A DNA stretch of 64,000 bases, taken from IMG/VR virus record IMGVR_UViG_3300032331_003609, positions 62,001-126,000 of that record; one strand, written 5' to 3'. This DNA comes from a virus. Numbering within the stretch: position 1 is the stretch's first letter; each line of letters starts with the position of its first letter. Under the pieces are notes generated by a model. It was not told the origin of the DNA. It was given only the letters and a program-made list of their open reading frames with translations, and searched no databases. This document shows positions 34,494 through 42,787 of the stretch, one piece after another. The translations under genes and the position numbers were made by a program.

Positions 34494-34654
34494 TGGCCGG
34501 TGATGAAAAGCGTACGCACGGCAGACATACCCTCCTGTCTCGGGGGCGCGGATAACAAGACAGATAAATGGTAATGGGTTGACCACACGCTTGCAAGCAT
34601 AAGTGCCATTTATTGAATTGCCGCATGGAGGTTCGAATCCTTCCTGGCCAGCCA
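34494..34654 (+). ncRNA. Expanded tRNA-like RNA (Asp-like)
   Basis: 161 bases with tRNA ends: acceptor TGGCCGG/CTGGCCA, T arm GGAGG-TTCGAAT-CCTTC, discriminator G and encoded CCA. CCCTC-CTGTCTC-GGGGG is an anticodon arm compatible with GTC (Asp). The variable region is replaced by an ~85-base structured insertion with GCGG/CCGC and ATAAATGG/CCATTTAT stems. The D region is also enlarged. May be an aberrant tRNA or a tRNA-like RNA with a new domain. Confidence 0.55.
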
Positions 34655-34680
34655 CTAGAAATATTCTGGATAAATTTGAA

Positions 34681-35673
34681 ATGAAAGAAATAATAATCGT
34701 AGGATCTTATTGTAATACTGAAAAAAAACTTCTCTGCCTAATTGATCTGATTGCTAAGGCCAAAGAAAATAATATGGACATATTGGTCTATGGAAGATAT
34801 CCTATTCCCGAATACGTCCAATCCATGTGCGACTATTGGATTTATGACAAATCCAATCCAGTATTTAAAACAGATAGAAAAAATTTCATTTGGTATAAAA
34901 ATTTTGGTAAAAAAATAATTAGAACTGTAGAGAATGACTGGGGATTTGCAGCAATAGAGCAAATTATAAAATCTCTAGGAGTAGTTAAAGCTTTCAGCTA
35001 TGAAATTGCTTACTGGGTTAACTATGATGTTGATCTAACTAATTTTCAAAAATTTAAATCTTTATGCTCTGAAAATTTTAAATCACATAGCTGTGTAATG
35101 TATCCCTGGTCAAATAATGGAATAGGGGTTTGTCTAACATCAATAGGATTTAAAATTAATGAATCATATGCTAGATTAAAAGGGGTTATAACAAAAACAA
35201 ACTATATCTCAATTTTTAAAAGTGACAATTTTATTCCGGAAGATATTTTTAGAAAGATGGTAGAAAGCTCTGAATTGGATTATTTTATATCAGAAGAGTA
35301 TACACCGATGAGGGCTTCAATTAACTCTGAAGGTGAAAGATTAAATGGAGAAATTCCCGAAGAGTTTAAGAAAACAAAATCGTATTTTGGGAGATGCTTT
35401 ATAGGAACAAGCAGAAATAGCGGTTCTAAGGTAGTTTACATGTCATCGGTTAGAGAGGAAATAAAAGAAATAGTTTTAAATTTTGGTAGTGATGATATCA
35501 CATTTTATGATTTGCAACTGGACAAGTACGGAGCAACTGAAATAAAAATTCCAGATGTCTTCCCCAAGAAGCTTTTGATCAAATCTATCAATGGGAATTC
35601 TATTGATGAATTATTGGACGATAAACTAGACGATGATTATTTTAGACTTAATGAGATAGAAAATATAATATAA
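34681..35673 (+). CDS. Hypothetical protein, possible glycosyltransferase
   Basis: A 330-residue protein starting MKEIIIVGSYCNTEKKLLCL at an ATG 26 bases after the tRNA-like RNA. The N-terminal half (MDILVYGRYPIPE, CDYWIYDKSNP) resembles a family of phage and capsule-locus proteins annotated as glycosyltransferases. YWVNYDVDLTNF contains a DxD-like element. Function is inferred from context. An upstream ATG at 34603 lies in the RNA gene and is rejected. Confidence 0.55.
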   Translation: MKEIIIVGSYCNTEKKLLCLIDLIAKAKENNMDILVYGRYPIPEYVQSMCDYWIYDKSNPVFKTDRKNFIWYKNFGKKIIRTVENDWGFAAIEQIIKSLGVVKAFSYEIAYWVNYDVDLTNFQKFKSLCSENFKSHSCVMYPWSNNGIGVCLTSIGFKINESYARLKGVITKTNYISIFKSDNFIPEDIFRKMVESSELDYFISEEYTPMRASINSEGERLNGEIPEEFKKTKSYFGRCFIGTSRNSGSKVVYMSSVREEIKEIVLNFGSDDITFYDLQLDKYGATEIKIPDVFPKKLLIKSINGNSIDELLDDKLDDDYFRLNEIENII

Positions 35674-35682
35674 GAATAAAGT

Positions 35683-35718
35683 ATGATTTGGATTATTTAC
35701 ATCGTAAGTGTGAAATAA
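35683..35718 (+). pseudogene. Truncated duplicate of the membrane-protein gene start
   Basis: ATGATTTGGATTATTTACAT matches the first 20 bases of the gene at 34250. The frame encodes MIWIIYIVSVK then stops at 35716. It is the remnant of a duplication or recombination event that left the 34.27-35.68 kb segment between direct repeats. Confidence 0.65.
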
Positions 35719-35726
35719 TAAGAATT

Positions 35727-35765
35727 AAAAAAAAACCCAGATCTTTTAGGTCTGGGTTTTATTTT
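35727..35765. terminator. Bidirectional terminator
   Basis: AAAACCCAGATC pairs with GGTCTGGGTTTT, with A-rich and T-rich flanks on the two sides, between convergent genes. It shares its stem with the terminator at 28957. Confidence 0.8.
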
Positions 35766-35781
35766 GAGAAAAATTTTATAT

Positions 35782-36492
35782 TTATGGGTAAGCATTATAT
35801 CCTTGGGCAAATTCGGTTAACTCACCAAAAATGTTTATTCTACATGTGTAGAATGAACCACCTCCTTGTGGTGAAATCCTGTAAAAATTACTTGAATTAC
35901 TATCACCCACAAAGTAAAGACCAGATGGTTTGCTATTAGTTACATCTTGTTGAGTGTATAAATATTGGTACTGGTTTATTTCATATCCTCCTTCTTGATA
36001 AACTGTTGTTCCTGGAGAAGAATCATTAGCAGCATCAGATCTTGTGCTGTACATAGTAGAGACACTAAGCATTCTTACCGGATCTGCTTCTCCGAATGAT
36101 GAATAAAATCCATTACCTCTTAGCCAGAAATCTGCATCATATCCAGTTGTAAACACATTCGGCTTAAATATTGGAATTTTATTTGCAAGTTCTACAAATG
36201 ATGCTTCGGTTTTTTCGTCCGATTTAAAAAATCTAAGTCTAGGCGAACCTGATACTACACCAGTTCCTCCTCCTGTTGGTCTTGATGTCGTTGAATACGT
36301 AGTAGAGGTTTCTCCTATAATGACATATCCGAACATATCAGATTTTGCTCCTCCTGTCCATTCTCCTACTGAATAGTTGACTGTTCCGGATTCTGCTGTT
36401 TGGTTGCCAGCAACTACAACATTGCCAAATATCTGACATCCTGCTATAGGATAAGAGTCTGCTCCTATATGTTTTGCATCAAATCTTTTCAT
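35782..36492 (-). CDS. Hypothetical protein, probable virion decoration
   Basis: A 236-residue Gly/Ser/Thr-rich beta protein (MKRFDAKHIGADSYPIAGCQ, GGGTGVVSGSPRLRFF, PQGGGSFYTCRINIFG). It has no signal peptide or transmembrane helix. Composition resembles phage head-fibre or adhesin proteins. It has a reverse-strand GATATATA box 23 bases upstream and a terminator downstream, so it is monocistronic. Confidence 0.55.
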   Translation of the reverse strand: MKRFDAKHIGADSYPIAGCQIFGNVVVAGNQTAESGTVNYSVGEWTGGAKSDMFGYVIIGETSTTYSTTSRPTGGGTGVVSGSPRLRFFKSDEKTEASFVELANKIPIFKPNVFTTGYDADFWLRGNGFYSSFGEADPVRMLSVSTMYSTRSDAANDSSPGTTVYQEGGYEINQYQYLYTQQDVTNSKPSGLYFVGDSNSSNFYRISPQGGGSFYTCRINIFGELTEFAQGYNAYP

Positions 36493-36514
36493 ATTTTCTG
36501 TTTAATATTATGAT

Positions 36515-36523
36515 CTATATATC
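36515..36523 (-). promoter_or_regulatory. GATATATAA-like box
   Basis: On the reverse strand GATATATAG lies 22 bases upstream of the ATG at 36492. Confidence 0.45.
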
Positions 36524-36534
36524 TTAATGACCCC

Positions 36535-37143
36535 TTATTTTGAATGCATTTTTTTATCCGAGCATTTAATTTCAGATTTTTCCCATTCAACTAAAGGTCT
36601 TTCATTAGGAAAAGAAAAACATCTCCACTTCTTTTGTTTTTCGAAATAAATATGCTCTTTTAATATGGAGGGAATAGCAGCATTTGTCTCAACTCTTTTT
36701 GCTGGATTATCAAAAATTAAATCGATTATAACAGTAATACTTTCAGTATCATCCCATTTACGAATTTGTTCTTCAAGAAGTCTCCATTCTCCCCTATTTA
36801 GGTATTGGTTTTGTAATATACTATTTAAGTATGAAAAAGTTTGTCTAAGATTTTCCATATTATCAGAGAACGTTGCAGCAGGAGCTCCGTGACCTTTGTC
36901 ATAAACATTTGATCTATAGTCATCCTCGTCTGATGTTTTAATATTTGGCTCTTTATAGAAATCCATCGATCCTCTATTCACATTTGTTGGTCTATTAGTA
37001 GATCTATACTTGATCCATACTGGTTGTTCTAATTTTTGGGAATAAAGAATTTCAAAAACTTGATTCTTTACTCTAACTGTATCCTCTGCATTAACACCTA
37101 TTGATAGTGTTATAATTAATAATAATGCTAGAATTTTTTTCAT
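36535..37143 (-). CDS. Exported DNA/RNA non-specific endonuclease
   Basis: A 202-residue protein with an N-terminal signal peptide (MKKILALLLIITLSIGVNAE, likely cleaved after VNA). The Endonuclease_NS signature appears as YDKGHGAPAATFSDN (His at 85), and QNQYLNRGEWRLLEEQIRKW contains the metal-binding Asn. The family degrades DNA and RNA with a metal ion. Export implies action in the periplasm or outside the cell, for example on extracellular DNA or incoming competitor genomes. ATG overlaps the stop of the VWA gene. Confidence 0.82.
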   Translation of the reverse strand: MKKILALLLIITLSIGVNAEDTVRVKNQVFEILYSQKLEQPVWIKYRSTNRPTNVNRGSMDFYKEPNIKTSDEDDYRSNVYDKGHGAPAATFSDNMENLRQTFSYLNSILQNQYLNRGEWRLLEEQIRKWDDTESITVIIDLIFDNPAKRVETNAAIPSILKEHIYFEKQKKWRCFSFPNERPLVEWEKSEIKCSDKKMHSK

Positions 37144-38762
37144 CTGTTTAATTTTAATTTATTAACCGGAACATTTACATGTTTACCGAATGGCATCTTA
37201 TGACTAGTAGTCATTGCCCATATCATCTTTCTGTGCCATTTTGGTTTCTCTGGATCTTCTGCCCCTCCGTCAGTGAAGTAAATCATGCAAGCTAAATCTT
37301 TACCTTTTTTGATTAGATTTTCTTCTACCCACTTAATAGGAGGATCGAATCCACCTCCGTTACCCCCAGTAGACATTTGTTTAGATTTATCTAATGGCTG
37401 AGCTGCAGATGCTAATCTATCAATTCCTCCAGAAGGAGGTTCCATACCATCGCTGCAGTAAATGATGTATATCTCTTTTGGCTGGAACGTCTTTAATACA
37501 CTTCTAGATTCTGCTAAGAAAGTATTATATTCATCCTGACCTATACTTCCTGACGTATCAACTGCAATAACTACAGTTCCGAATCCCTCTTCCTTTCCCT
37601 TTAATCCCGGAAGATATATGTCTCTTGATGCATATCTTCTATTAGGTATCTTATACATAGTAGGATCATCATCAGATTCAGATACGTATCTTTGTAAAAT
37701 TTTTCTCCAATCAACCTGTGGGTTTACTAAGTCCTCTATGAATTTCCTAAGAGCCGGAGAAACCCCTCCGCCACCTGTTCCTTTATTGGCTGCTCTTTCT
37801 GTTATCTCCTGTATTTTCTTAGAAATGTCTTTTTTATCTACTGGTTCTTTCTTCTCTATTTTCTCGTCCCAGTCTTTTTTATCCTTGTCTTCACCTTCAT
37901 CACTCCACTCTTCACCAGGTTCTCCCTCTTCGTCAGATAGCTCACCGTCTTCTCCTTCACCATCTCCAGGTTCACCATCTTCACCCTCACCATCTCCGGG
38001 TTCGCCATCTCCAGGTTCGCCATCCCCAGGTTCGCCATCTTCACTCTCACCATCTCCAGGTTCACCGTCTTTACCGTCTCCCTCTTCATCAGATGGCTCA
38101 CCGTCTTCCCCTTTGTCATCTTCTTTACCGTCTTCCTTCTTTTTGTCAAATTCTTTTTTGTCTAATTCTTGATCTTCACCCCTTACAGAATCAAGTTCTC
38201 CCATTATTGTTTCCGATGTTTTTTCTGTGTTTATTTCACCAGGTTCTAAAACATCACAATATGATTTATATGAGCTGTCTCCTCCTGATTTTTCTAATTC
38301 AGAATATATTTCTTCTGCAGATTTTCCTTCAAATTTAGGATCTTTGTATTTAATAGGAAGTATAGATTTTCCTATTCCTTCTAAATATGGCTCAGCTGCT
38401 ATATCGCATGCTTGATTCCATATAGATTGATCCTTATCTTGTTTTCTATCAAAGTGCTGTAGTGCAAGATGTATAATCCCCTGGTTAATTGCCCAGATGA
38501 CTTCATCATCACTCATTTCTAGTACATTTTCTGGATTAAATATAAAAACAGTTCCATCAGTTGAAAAGAATTTGCATTCTTTAGAAACTGCTACTGGAAT
38601 TTCTGATAGTACATTTCCAAAAAATCCTCCTTTCATTAAGATTTTAGAAATACACCTTTTCACCTTCATGATGGATTTTTCGTAATCCTCCTGTGTCATT
38701 CCATAATTGGAAAAGTTTTCCTTTAATAATTGATACTCTTTAAAATTTCTTAGTCTTCTCAT
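37140..38762 (-). CDS. VWA-domain protein with metallopeptidase-like N-terminus
   Basis: A 540-residue protein. The N-terminus MRRLRNFKEYQLLKE resembles a T4 capsid-targeting leader. Residues 60-160 resemble DUF2201-type metallopeptidase-like domains (IIHLALQHFDRK), with the HExxH changed. Residues ~190-300 are acidic GDGEPGDG repeats. The C-terminal VWA domain has the MIDAS motif DTSGSIG near 400. Paired with the MoxR-like ATPase upstream (1 base apart), it probably forms a chaperone-like complex. The internal-head role is inference. Confidence 0.8.
   Translation of the reverse strand: MRRLRNFKEYQLLKENFSNYGMTQEDYEKSIMKVKRCISKILMKGGFFGNVLSEIPVAVSKECKFFSTDGTVFIFNPENVLEMSDDEVIWAINQGIIHLALQHFDRKQDKDQSIWNQACDIAAEPYLEGIGKSILPIKYKDPKFEGKSAEEIYSELEKSGGDSSYKSYCDVLEPGEINTEKTSETIMGELDSVRGEDQELDKKEFDKKKEDGKEDDKGEDGEPSDEEGDGKDGEPGDGESEDGEPGDGEPGDGEPGDGEGEDGEPGDGEGEDGELSDEEGEPGEEWSDEGEDKDKKDWDEKIEKKEPVDKKDISKKIQEITERAANKGTGGGGVSPALRKFIEDLVNPQVDWRKILQRYVSESDDDPTMYKIPNRRYASRDIYLPGLKGKEEGFGTVVIAVDTSGSIGQDEYNTFLAESRSVLKTFQPKEIYIIYCSDGMEPPSGGIDRLASAAQPLDKSKQMSTGGNGGGFDPPIKWVEENLIKKGKDLACMIYFTDGGAEDPEKPKWHRKMIWAMTTSHKMPFGKHVNVPVNKLKLNR
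37905..38105 (-). repeat. Acidic GDGEPGDG coding repeat
   Basis: Tandem 15-18-base units encode Gly/Asp/Glu/Pro repeats within the VWA gene. The opposite strand is also open as a Ser/Pro-rich frame, which is an artefact. Confidence 0.8.
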
Positions 38763-38763
38763 A

Positions 38764-40254
38764 TTAGATTTCTTTCATGAAACCCTTATATTTAGTAACA
38801 AAAGGTGTTACATATTGTTCAAGAGAAGTATCTCCTAAATAGTTTTTAACTTCTGGATGTGTTCTCTTAATCATATTTAATCCGCTCATTGCAATTTCTC
38901 CAGAGTTTAAATTTGTTAGATAAGTGATGAAATTGGTAAATTCATCTTTGCTTAACTGCTGTCCCGAATTATATTTAGAAATCATATACATAACAGCATA
39001 AGATTTTCTTAGGTCATATTTGCCAGAGGAAGACATTGGTAATTGTATAGTTGGATCTGTCGGATCAGAAAACACTTTAGTGATTCTATTAATAGGCCAA
39101 ACCTTAGTTGTCTCTAAGAAGTCTGTGATAACTGAAGATACTTTTTTTCCAAGATGCTTATTGAATATCTTAGATATTTCCAATTCACTTAATTGAGTAC
39201 CGTTTGTCTCTGCTTCTTCTTTTCTGTCCTGATATTCTCTAGCTGCATAATCCCATGCTCTAGGTGTAACACCCATTGTTGTATCATAGGATGATAAAGA
39301 TCCTGGCATCATATAGAAATACTCCTGCATTAAATCAACAAATGAAACCACATCATCGCTTAATCCTTTTTTTCTTGCCCAGCCTGTCCAACTCGAAGGA
39401 TCAGATATAAGATTTACCTGTGCAAATCTATTAGCAAGTGCAAAACTCATTGGTCTAATTAATCCTCCTGGTTCATCTTCTGGTCTATTTGCAGCAGCAA
39501 GAATTAACCATTTGCTAGGTATCTTATAATTAGCACCTGCGATTTCTCTGTCTAGTACAACTTTAAGCATTGCAGCTTGAACCGACGGATGAGCTCTGTT
39601 GATCTCATCTAGGAATATAATTCCGCCTTTATCATCTGGACCATTATCTAATGGCCATATCATAGGAAGGTAATTTACAGATCTTTTAACATCACCATAT
39701 TTTTTATCAGCTTCTGCTCCAGGTAGACCTGCAACGTCAGTTGGCTCCATCAGACTAAGAATAACCTCTATTACAGGAACACCCATATCTTCAAGACCAA
39801 ATGACTTTACTATCGAGGTTTTTCCTATTCCAGGAGCACCCCAAATTAAAAGGGGTCTTCCAGATTCTGGGTTTTTAAAATGATATGTTAACTCCTTTTT
39901 AAGTTCAGGTGCGCTGACATCATCTATTTCTGGATCTTGTGTCTTTTGTGCAATCTTCCAAGCTGGATCTGATTCGCTCATTTCGTTTTCAAATTTTCTT
40001 GTGAATTTATAATCGCTTCCTTTTGCTCCTTCAGGAAGATGTATCTTTATGAATGGCTCTGGTGATGCCTTGTCATCAAAGCTTTCCGATTCAGGATTAT
40101 ACTTCTTATCCCTAACAGGAATTTCATTCTTATCCTGAGCTTTTACTAAATTCATTAGCCAATTTCCAGCTTTTCTAGCAATATCAACCCCTTTCGAAAA
40201 AAGATTAGCCTCATTTACCGAGTTGAATGTTTTAAAGTTCTGTATTCTTTTCAT
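38764..40254 (-). CDS. MoxR-like AAA+ ATPase
   Basis: A 496-residue protein. The N-terminus MKRIQNFKTFNSVNE again resembles a capsid-targeting leader. The AAA+ core has Walker A GAPGIGKTS near 140, Walker B IIFLDEINRAH near 213, and AAANRPEDEPGG as sensor region. MoxR-type ATPases act with VWA proteins to remodel or insert metals into partners. It ends 1 base before the VWA gene, the standard MoxR-VWA operon arrangement. Role in the phage is unknown. Confidence 0.85.
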   Translation of the reverse strand: MKRIQNFKTFNSVNEANLFSKGVDIARKAGNWLMNLVKAQDKNEIPVRDKKYNPESESFDDKASPEPFIKIHLPEGAKGSDYKFTRKFENEMSESDPAWKIAQKTQDPEIDDVSAPELKKELTYHFKNPESGRPLLIWGAPGIGKTSIVKSFGLEDMGVPVIEVILSLMEPTDVAGLPGAEADKKYGDVKRSVNYLPMIWPLDNGPDDKGGIIFLDEINRAHPSVQAAMLKVVLDREIAGANYKIPSKWLILAAANRPEDEPGGLIRPMSFALANRFAQVNLISDPSSWTGWARKKGLSDDVVSFVDLMQEYFYMMPGSLSSYDTTMGVTPRAWDYAAREYQDRKEEAETNGTQLSELEISKIFNKHLGKKVSSVITDFLETTKVWPINRITKVFSDPTDPTIQLPMSSSGKYDLRKSYAVMYMISKYNSGQQLSKDEFTNFITYLTNLNSGEIAMSGLNMIKRTHPEVKNYLGDTSLEQYVTPFVTKYKGFMKEI

Positions 40255-40266
40255 TTATTATTTTTA

Positions 40267-41082
40267 TTAATCTTCAAAAAATCCTGCTGATTTTAGATCA
40301 CTAAGATTGTCTATTGTTTTTGCAACCTCTTCGGTTCCAGTTTCTTTTGCTAGTGATGATATTTTTTCAAATGTTCCTTCTGAGAAGTTTAGTTCTACAA
40401 ATCCTGAAGGATTTTTTGTGAACATCTTTAGTAGAAGCTCTGTAGAATCATAATTTTTAGCTATTTCTTGATCCTCAAACTTTAATCCAATATCTTCAGA
40501 GCTTGCTGCAAATAATTCTTTAATAAGTTTAGCAGCTTCCTCTATTCCACCAAATGCCAAATATGTTAGGGTTTTATTGGAGGAAAATCCATTTCCTATT
40601 TTTCTTCCCTTAATATCGTCAATATTCTCTTCGTCCCATCCTTCTTTTTTCATTAACTCCTCTAGAATTAATGCGTTTCCTGATTTAAAGTAATATCCTG
40701 CGTTTTGCCCAAATCCAGGGACTTTAGCAGTTATTGATGCTACACCTGTTGCTGCACCTGTAGTAAATTCGTCTCCGCCATTCATTACTATAATTCCATC
40801 ATTTGCTGGGGATTTTGTATATCTCATATGCCCTGATACCCCATATTTAGCTCCCATCATATATGGGCTTTTCATTAATTCATTTGTTTCTACAGTTGCA
40901 GGTACAACCAAATAACCAGCTACGCCAGCATTACTTCTTTGCGAAGGCAATAATAGTTTAGAATTCGGGATGTCAGTATCTACAGATTTAAAATTCTTAT
41001 CTACTGGGACAAATACAAATGCACTTAATGATCCAAATGCACCCTCATTTAAAAATCCTTTAAAATTTAAAACTTTTCCCAT
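40267..41082 (-). CDS. Hypothetical protein with capsid-targeting-like leader
   Basis: A 271-residue protein starting MGKVLNFKGFLNEGAFGS. The FLNE-G junction fits the (L/I)xE consensus of T4 prohead protease. The rest is mixed alpha/beta with no recognised family. The ATG at 41082 follows a reverse-strand GATATATAAA box; the longer ORF from 41151 adds unrelated residues. First gene of the reverse operon with the MoxR and VWA genes. Candidate internal head protein. Confidence 0.65.
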   Translation of the reverse strand: MGKVLNFKGFLNEGAFGSLSAFVFVPVDKNFKSVDTDIPNSKLLLPSQRSNAGVAGYLVVPATVETNELMKSPYMMGAKYGVSGHMRYTKSPANDGIIVMNGGDEFTTGAATGVASITAKVPGFGQNAGYYFKSGNALILEELMKKEGWDEENIDDIKGRKIGNGFSSNKTLTYLAFGGIEEAAKLIKELFAASSEDIGLKFEDQEIAKNYDSTELLLKMFTKNPSGFVELNFSEGTFEKISSLAKETGTEEVAKTIDNLSDLKSAGFFED

Positions 41083-41085
41083 TTG

Positions 41086-41095
41086 TTTATATATC
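41086..41095 (-). promoter_or_regulatory. GATATATAA-like box
   Basis: Reverse-strand GATATATAAA directly upstream of the ATG at 41082, supporting that start. Confidence 0.5.
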
Positions 41096-41165
41096 AAAAA
41101 ATAAATGCCTGATGTTTGAAATATTTCTTCCTTTTTGGGATAGAAATACAAGATAAAACACCATA

Positions 41166-41945
41166 ATGAAGGCTTTCGGAAAATTTAACACCGCTATTGA
41201 TTGGACAAAAGATAAAATGAATGACTTCTGCTATGAGGTTCACACAGAAAAATGGCAAGGTAAGGATATAAAAAATGACGATAAATTCGCCATGATTGAG
41301 ATCCTAAATCATTCATTTACATGCACTATGGTAGAAGATATTCCGGAATTAGTGGAGCAGATTAAGCCTAACCTACCATGGGCAGATGATCATTTTGAAG
41401 AAAGGGTCAGCGGCAAACCATTAAATCCTCCTCCATCTCACAATTGGTGGCCATTTGCTCAAAAGAATAATGCAGAATTTGGGGGAACAACTAAATTTTC
41501 CCATACCTACCCCGAAAGAATGTGGCCAAAGTATGCTAATGATGCAGAAATACCTCACGAGGGAATAAGATTTAATTACGGCGATTTTGATGATGTTATA
41601 GATTTATTGACCAAAGAACCTTTTACCAGGCAGGCATTTTTACCTATTTGGTTTCCTGAAGATACCGGAGGGGCAAACGGAGAAAGAGTCCCGTGTACAA
41701 TTGGCTATCATTTTATCAGAAGACATAACTATCTCCACATTGTTTACTATATTAGATCTTGCGATTTCTTTAGACATTTTAGAGACGACATCTATTTAGC
41801 ATGTAGGAAGGTTATTTGGCTTCTTGAAAGATTAAGAGAGAAAGATCCAGATTCTTGGAATGACGTGAAGCCTGGTATGTATACGATGCATATAACATCA
41901 TTACATGCATTTAAGCACGAAAAATTCTTATTGAAGAAAAAGTAA
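41166..41945 (+). CDS. Thymidylate synthase-superfamily-like protein
   Basis: A 259-residue protein. FTRQAFLPIWFPEDT followed by RVPCTIGYHFIRRHNYLHIV and RSCDFFRHFRDDIYLA matches the central part of thymidylate synthase and dCMP hydroxymethylase: an Arg-Gln block, the nucleophile C177 in a P-C motif, and the R-S-D block. The ends differ from canonical ThyA, so it may alkylate or hydroxymethylate a pyrimidine nucleotide, possibly for modified DNA. Predicted cytoplasmic. Confidence 0.72.
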   Translation: MKAFGKFNTAIDWTKDKMNDFCYEVHTEKWQGKDIKNDDKFAMIEILNHSFTCTMVEDIPELVEQIKPNLPWADDHFEERVSGKPLNPPPSHNWWPFAQKNNAEFGGTTKFSHTYPERMWPKYANDAEIPHEGIRFNYGDFDDVIDLLTKEPFTRQAFLPIWFPEDTGGANGERVPCTIGYHFIRRHNYLHIVYYIRSCDFFRHFRDDIYLACRKVIWLLERLREKDPDSWNDVKPGMYTMHITSLHAFKHEKFLLKKK

Positions 41946-42000
41946 AACATTTTTATCTGTCGAATAATCTTTTTATATTTACGTCTAAACTTTAAAATAA

Positions 42001-42252
42001 ATGGCCGATTTTTGTAACAAATGCGCTGAAGAAATGGGATTTCCAACCCCTGATATTGATGTGTATAAAATATTTGATTCTTTACAACCTGGATTTTTTG
42101 AAAACCATATTTGTGAAGGATGCGGATTTGTTGGAATAGCAAAGAGCGAAAATGATGAGCTATTTGTGATACACCAAAACGGAGATGGTGAATCAGTTTT
42201 TTACAACTATGAAAAATATGAGGGATTAAAAACAGACGACAATGAACGATAG
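42001..42252 (+). CDS. Small zinc-finger-like protein
   Basis: An 83-residue protein with CNKC near the N-terminus and CEGC near residue 38, together a likely zinc site. The C-terminus (VFYNYEKYEGLKTDDNER) is polar. No family recognised. It overlaps the next gene by 11 bases. Confidence 0.6.
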   Translation: MADFCNKCAEEMGFPTPDIDVYKIFDSLQPGFFENHICEGCGFVGIAKSENDELFVIHQNGDGESVFYNYEKYEGLKTDDNER

Positions 42253-42787
42253 CCCATCATACCTTAGAGCATCATTAAAGACTAACAAGCCTCTCGTATA
42301 TGTTGACATGGACGGGGTGTTATGTGACTTTGATAAAAGACATGAAGAATTGATGTCCAAAGGAATAAATCAATTCCAAGCATTTAATCACGCATTTGCT
42401 TTTAAGGATTTAGATCCAATACCAGGAGCAATAGAAGCCTGGCAATCTTTACAAGAAAAATATGATACCTATATTCTTTCTACTGCTATGTGGTCTAATA
42501 CGTATGCATGGACAGATAAAAGAATATGGGTTCAAAAGTACTTAGGAAAAAGTGCAAACAAAAAACTAATACTATCGCACAATAAAGGATTATTAAGAGG
42601 CGATTATTTAATAGATGATAGAATTGCTAACGGTGTAGCGGATTTCGAGGGTGAACATATACATTTTGGAACTGAAAAATTTCCATCATGGAAACAGGTT
42701 TTAGACTATTTACTAACCACAGAGGAAAAAGAGAATGAAGAAAATCAAAACGATGATATGGCACAGAATAAAGCGTTATCTAAGTAA
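42242..42787 (+). CDS. 5'(3')-deoxyribonucleotidase (HAD family)
   Basis: A 181-residue HAD protein. VYVDMDGVLCDFD is motif I with the nucleophile Asp. ILSTAMWSNTYAWTDKRIW is a motif II region characteristic of the NT5C deoxyribonucleotidases. LIDDR is motif IV. It dephosphorylates deoxynucleoside monophosphates, which fits phage nucleotide-pool control beside the TS-like enzyme. Its tail overlaps the next gene by 53 bases. Confidence 0.85.
   Translation: MNDSPSYLRASLKTNKPLVYVDMDGVLCDFDKRHEELMSKGINQFQAFNHAFAFKDLDPIPGAIEAWQSLQEKYDTYILSTAMWSNTYAWTDKRIWVQKYLGKSANKKLILSHNKGLLRGDYLIDDRIANGVADFEGEHIHFGTEKFPSWKQVLDYLLTTEEKENEENQNDDMAQNKALSK

Noticed and set aside
37618-38172. Ser/Pro-rich frame opposite the VWA gene
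   Set aside because: It mirrors the acidic GDGEPGDG repeats; the reverse frame has recognisable domains.
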